In this document: positions 59,128 through 64,000 of the stretch, one piece after another
Layout: each line of letters begins with the position of its first letter
Numbering within the stretch: the stretch's first letter is position 1
Source: Allium sativum
Lineage: Eukaryota > Streptophyta > Magnoliopsida > Asparagales > Amaryllidaceae
Assembly (NCBI GenBank): GCA_030737875.1
Contig: CM060915.1
Location: 901,038,177 to 901,102,176 of the forward strand
Direction: 5' to 3'
DNA length: 64,000 nucleotides
Program-made: the position numbers and the translations under genes
Notes under the pieces: generated by a model
What the model saw: only the letters and a program-made list of their open reading frames with translations
Told to the model about the DNA's origin: nothing
Databases searched by the model: none

Positions 59128-62100
59128 GAAACTCCCGACACTCGTCGTCCAAATACTGTGGACGAGTTGATTGTTTTGTGGTATGTAATTGGTTGATTTT
59201 TGGTGATTGTTTGTGGTTGAAATAAAATTGATTGATATTGTGGCATTAGACTGCCTTGAAAAATGTATTAGGAAATTAAACCCCTTGTAAAAGCCGCTAG
59301 GCCTAAGGTAGTGCGAGGAACCATACATCGGGACGGTGCCGGTTTTAATTACCCTACCATTATGCTGTCGAAATTTTCTGAAATATTTTTGTGTTATTAA
59401 ATATTCATGTTATTATATATTAATTGTTTGAATACTATGAAAATCAGATTTTTAATATATATATATATATATATATGAAAATGATCATTATATGTTAACA
59501 TAAAATTTACATTTTTCAACGTAATCAAAAATGGTCATTTGTTTCATAAAAATGAATTAACATCTGATTTTGCATTTTTAATGTCAATGTAACATTGAAA
59601 GTAAACAATTATATAGAAAAATGAATTTACATTTGATTTTACATTTTTAATGTAAATGTGACATTAAAATAAACATTTAGAAAAAATGAATTTACATGTG
59701 ATCTTACATTTTTAATGTAAATGAAACACTAAAAATGAAAATTGTAATATAAATTGTATTTATATTGCATTTTACATTTTTTATGTAATGCCACATTAAA
59801 ATAGACATTTTGAAATAAAAATATTTTGATATTGGATTTTACATTTTTAACGTATATATAACATTAAAAATAAAACATTGTGAAATATAAAATGTATTTA
59901 CATTAGATTTTACATTTTAATGTATAGGAAACATTAAAATAAACATTTTGATGTAATAATGTATTTACATTGAAAATTTACATTTTAATGTATACGAAGA
60001 CATTAAAATAAAACATTGCTTTAGGAAATGTATTTACACTGGAAATTTACATTTTTATGTATATGAAACATTAAAATAAACATTTTTATAATAAAAATGT
60101 TTTACACTAAGATTTACATTTTATGTCCTTTAAAAATAGTCAATGCAATAACAAAAAGTGTTTTCTTTGAAATTTACATTTTTATTTTAAATGAAAACAA
60201 TAAAATGTCCATTTTTATATAAAATATGTCTTCTTGGAAATATGCATTTTAAATGTAAATGAAACTTTGAAGATGATCATTAGTTAAATAAAAATGTGGT
60301 ACATTGAAATTTATATTTCTAATGAATCATTTAAAAATACTCGTTGGTTTGAAAGGAAAATATAATAACAATAAAAATTCACATTTTATTGTATATGAGA
60401 AAACATTGAAATTTACATTTTTCAATGTAAACAAAGTATGAAATAGACATTTACATTTTTTTGATGTAAATAAAAGAATGATTAGAAATTTACATTTTCC
60501 AATGTAAATAGAATATGAAATAAAAAGTTACATTTTTCAATGTAATCGTATATGAAATAAAAAGTTACATTTTTCAATGTAAATAAAGAATGAAATAAAA
60601 ATTTACATTTTTCAATGTAATAGTATATGTAATAAAAAGTTACATTTTTAAATGTAAATAAAGAATGAAATAAAAAGTTACATTTTTCAATGTAAATAAA
60701 GAATAAAATAAAAATTTACATTTTTCAATGTAATAGTATATGAAATAAAAAGTTTCATTTTTCAATGTAAGTAAAGAATGAAATAAAAAGTTACATTTTT
60801 CAATGTAACCGTATATGAAATAAAAATTTACATTTTTCAATGTAAATAAAGAATGAAATAAAAAGTCACATTTTTCAATGTAATAGTATATTGAAATAAA
60901 AAGATTACATTTTTTTTGTAATCAATGAAAAGGATAAAAGATTACATTTTTATATGTAATCAAAGAAAAGTATAAAAGATTACATTTTTATTTGTAATCA
61001 TAGAAAAGCATAAAACATTACATTTCTAATGTAATCAAAGAAAAGAATAAAAATTACAATTTTAATGTAATCAAAAGAATTGAATAAATATTTCATTTTT
61101 AATGTAATAAATGAAGGATAAAACATACTACATTTTTTATGTAATATATATGAATCATATAATTCAATGTCGGAAGAAATTTTATTAACATTAAAAATTT
61201 CATTTTCATTGCTATATATGATTTCATATATAAAAGAAATCAATGTTGTAATGAAAATGGCTTGAAATCATTGAACGATTTATATTTATATATTTATATA
61301 TATAAATATAAATTAAAATAAAATGAATCGGGCTGTTGCAGTTCGTGTTTTGAAATCGTAACTTCAAACGATTATACCGAAAGATCCGACCGTCGGATTT
61401 TCCCAAAACTAGAACCGTTGGGTTCATTTTGGAAAGATCTTTCAAAAATATAAAATTTGCTAAGATCCAATAGTTAGATTTTGAAAAATGTGTAAATCAA
61501 ATTTTGATGAAAACATCACTAGGGCCATGTAATGACCCGAAGCATCGTTTAATTAAAAATGGCTATTTTTAAATAAATAAAAATAGCGATAAATCGTTAT
61601 AAATTATTATAAACGATATGGAATGAAAGGAATGATTTAAATTATATATATTCGAGAATTATTTGAAAAGTCCAAGTTAACTCTCATTTCAAATAATCAT
61701 ACGACGATTGGAAGTCGAAGATTTGAAAACGGTGATTGAAGACCAGCGATCTTCACATCGAATGGATGAATACTGATGCCCTAGATTGATTTTCTCCCAG
61801 GAAAGGGTTACAGTGGTACTTGTTGATTGTCCGGATTAGCGAGCACCTCTCTTCGGTATTGGACATATGGGACGATGAATAAGGTGTCTCCGATTTCGTT
61901 CAGACCCAAAATGGACTTGTAAATGGATGTATGTATGTCTGACATTGAATTTTATTCTATGCTGATTGATTTCTATTTAATATATATATATCCGTTTGGT
62001 GGCGGAGGATTTATTCTCTTGCTTAACACCCTTCTCTTAAATGTACGAGCTCAGAGATTATACATTGATAGTCATCAGCCTCATGGCATGAATTTTCAGT

Positions 62101-63322
62101 GTGGCATGCCAAGATGCAAATGATCAAGGATTATTGTTGAAAAGTAGAGCCTTGTGGTTGATGATCAAAGCACAGCTTTATTGTAGCATAGCTTTGTGTA
62201 TAACATTACTTCACGGGCCTTACACCCCGTATGAACCAGAAATGGGAGAAGGACCCCAGGGAGAACATGCGTTTCTTTCTAGCTAGATGTGGTGTCTGGG
62301 TTTTACAAGCCTAGATAATTTTACTTATGTGGATGATGGAAAGAGAGGTACCTCGGATTTGAGTCCCTAGTGGCTCTATTTACGCCCCATAGGACGGGGA
62401 GACATATTGTTCAGGCATAACTAATCCACTAACATATTTGTGGAACGACCTTGGCGATTCTAGGCTCACTCGAGCTTTGAGCCTGAGACACAGCTAGAGT
62501 GTCTCGAATTCGGTAAGGACGATCCCTTGCCTTGGTTCATGATGGAAATCCAACTTCCAATACGACACCATACAGTTTTGATTGTATTAATAGTATAGCG
62601 ACATAGCATATGATAGCTATGCCGTCTATGATTGATATATTATGATTGAAATGTTTTTAAAACATATATACACTAATATCAAATCCATTTTTATCGTATA
62701 AAGCATTTTTGACCATTATAAGTAAAACTCGATCCTCCAATTTGTGTTGCATTGTGTGATGGGACTTGAGTCTTATAATGGTTTGATTTTTCTAAAAAGC
62801 ATTGTGTTGTTTAACGATTTACTTTATATATGCACTCGCAATCCAATGGAGTAAACCCGTTCCGCATTAGCGGCGTGGTCCTGTGATTAGCCTTATTATT
62901 AAATAGGTTAAATAAGATTTCTCATACCAGTCCCATGACTGACTCGTAGTTTGTTTCACTTTGCAAACTTGGGTGCCCTCTTTTTCCCACACGGGCAGCC
63001 TTGTATACAGGGTTTTAGCAGATTCGTTTTGGATAGATATAGAGCTGAAGATGGATCCTATCATTTCTATTTTGCTGTTCAGACTGCATTTAGTATATTA
63101 TATTTGATTCAGATGTAGACATTTTATATTAAGTTGAAAACTGTATTATGTACTAAGTATGATCCTATTATGCTGTGTAACTCTGATGATATATTATTCC
63201 CAGTGTAATTTAATGTACTTTATCTGCTGTTTTTCTATATTTCTATTCTTCTGTTATTGTTTATGTGTTATGTTCCAATGATTATCCTTGCTTTCGTACT
63301 ATAGGAGTTTGGGGTTATCACA
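59128..63322 (+). repeat. LTR of element O, right part
   Basis: Resumes exactly after D. Blocks correspond in order to the D LTR: the TCGTCCAAATACTGTGGACGA region, GCGAGGAACCATACATCGGG, the single palindrome block (61384-61479), the TGACATTGAATTTTATTC region, a GC-richer patch (62210-62540), and the end GGGGTTATCACA at 63311-63322. The tandem-repeat zone is replaced by a different, much longer hairpin array (59480-61200). Confidence 0.8.
59480..61200 (+). repeat. TTACATT...AATGTAA hairpin array in the O LTR
   Basis: Dozens of AT-rich units of about 30-60 bp. The best-preserved part, 60480-60900, alternates two spacers (one with AATAAAGAATGAAATAAAAA, one with TAGTATATGAAATAAAAA). Each unit holds TTACATT-TTTC-AATGTAA or a variant that stays complementary, such as ATTACATT-TCT-AATGTAAT near 61017 and TTACATTT-TT-AAATGTAA near 60640. 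Minus-strand frames 60640-60840 and 60998-61243 are translations of the repeat, not genes. Confidence 0.85.
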
Positions 63323-63324
63323 AT

Positions 63325-63336
63325 TGGTATCAGAGC
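63325..63336 (+). promoter_or_regulatory. Primer-binding site of element O
   Basis: TGGTATCAGAGC two bases after the LTR end ATCACA, the same initiator methionine tRNA site as in element D. Confidence 0.9.
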
Positions 63337-63600
63337 TTTGGTTAAACTTATCTCGGAATATAACATATAAATAAACCGGACAAAGGTAGAATCATCGGTA
63401 TTCTAAAACGAATAACTCATCATAGATAGGACTAGTAATGTCCTGGGATGAGTATAGCAGTATAAAAACACCACCATAAATTCATTTACATTTAAATACA
63501 TGTCTCTATGTTTTATAATTTCTTTGCTGTTGGCCTGACTCTTTGTCTGCTATTTGCAGACATAGTAGAAAATGAGTGGTGGAAACAAAGAAGTAATTCT

Positions 63601-64000
63601 ATGGTTCGACAATCTAATGAGCCAATCATGCTCCCACAACCAGAACCAGATCTAGAAACTTTAGTAATGAAGTATCGAAATCTGGGTGGAGTACAATTCT
63701 CGGGCAAAAAATCCGTGATTGAAACACAAGCGTGGATGCGTTCTGCTGAGAGAATCTTTGGAGGCTTAAAACTGAGAGATGATCAGAAAAGATTACTGGC
63801 ATCTTGGGTACTCAAAGACGAAGCTTTAATCTGGTGGGAAACTATTACTGAGGAATGTCCAGAAGGTAATATTACCTGGGATAGATTCAAAGAAATCTTC
63901 AAAGAAAGATTTATTCCTCCAGAAGCAACTGAGCAGCTATATAATGAGATTTACAATTTGAAACAAGGAGATATGACCACCCAAGAGTATCAGAATAAAT
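63601..64000 (+). CDS. Element O gag, start only (runs off the window)
   Basis: The frame opening at ATG 63601 reads on without a stop to the window end. It parallels D Gag closely: [51 protein letters not shown] and FKERFIPPEATEQL. An upstream ATG at 63572 sits where the D start codon lies, but its frame hits TAG at 63653-63655, so either the start moved or a small insertion near 63586 shifted it. O can be judged only to 64000; the rest of its pol is outside. Confidence 0.8.
   Translation, partial: MVRQSNEPIMLPQPEPDLETLVMKYRNLGGVQFSGKKSVIETQAWMRSAERIFGGLKLRDDQKRLLASWVLKDEALIWWETITEECPEGNITWDRFKEIFKERFIPPEATEQLYNEIYNLKQGDMTTQEYQNK

Noticed and set aside
60640..61243. Phe/Lys/Tyr-rich minus-strand frames
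   Set aside because: They are translations of the AT-rich hairpin repeat array; periodicity follows the DNA repeat, not a protein.

Overview
The window is nuclear DNA from a flowering plant, most likely a eudicot. It is AT-rich, has spliced-gene remnants with GT/AG introns, and is almost entirely nested LTR retrotransposons of plant lineages: Ty3/gypsy chromovirus (Tekay/Del-like), Ty3/gypsy Tat/Ogre-like, and Ty1/copia of Sirevirus type. No intact host gene, rRNA, tRNA, CRISPR array or prokaryotic operon was seen. The species cannot be named from the sequence.

Left part (1-7531). A possible terminal exon of an unidentified gene lies at 26-76. It is followed by a 611-bp hAT MITE (404-1014, perfect 8-bp target duplication), a 391-bp Mutator-like MITE with internal hairpins (1885-2275, perfect 9-bp target duplication) and a spliced but broken CUL1-type cullin fragment on the minus strand (2683-3366). 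After a stretch with nothing recognisable comes a minus-strand Tat/Ogre-like gag fragment (6786-7531).

Middle part (7532-37179). This is a stack of insertions. Old gypsy element C (LTRs from 7532 and 33915) carries copia material in its 5' LTR: an LTR called B (9893-11363 plus 22181-23725) and a decayed minus-strand Sirevirus-like gag-pol called A (about 26000-30132, PBS at 30121-30132). LTR B is itself split by gypsy element E (11364-22175, perfect 5-bp target duplication AACTT). E has LTRs of about 4.2-4.3 kb but only 2.3 kb of nearly non-coding interior, which is a LARD-like, non-autonomous layout.

Right part (37180-64000). A Tat-like element F has its LTR at 37180-38362, then a gag remnant and a 69-71-bp tandem array interrupted by a second hAT MITE (39871-40370). 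An older Tekay relative O follows (LTR pieces 41769-42807 and 59128-63322, then gag running off the window). A younger, nearly intact Tekay-type element D (42808-59127) is inserted inside the LTR of O. D has LTRs of 5374 and 5263 bp and one polyprotein frame, 48436-52677, with gag, two zinc knuckles, protease, RT, RNase H, integrase and a chromodomain-like tail. Only two in-frame stop codons break it.

The most interesting signals are structural DNA/RNA motifs rather than genes. (1) A 7-bp hairpin capped by a GNRA-type tetraloop lies just upstream of the polypurine tract of C, D and E, with base-pair covariation between elements. (2) Long LTRs of different elements carry different arrays of hairpin units whose stems stay complementary while loops and periods vary. 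(3) GGTCGACC palindrome clusters lie upstream of TATA boxes in elements of different superfamilies. (4) A covarying hairpin pair sits in the 3' region of D. (5) Paired 15-bp odd palindromes at a fixed 81-82-bp interval occur in the D and O LTRs. All of these are by-eye observations; no alignment, folding or database search was run.
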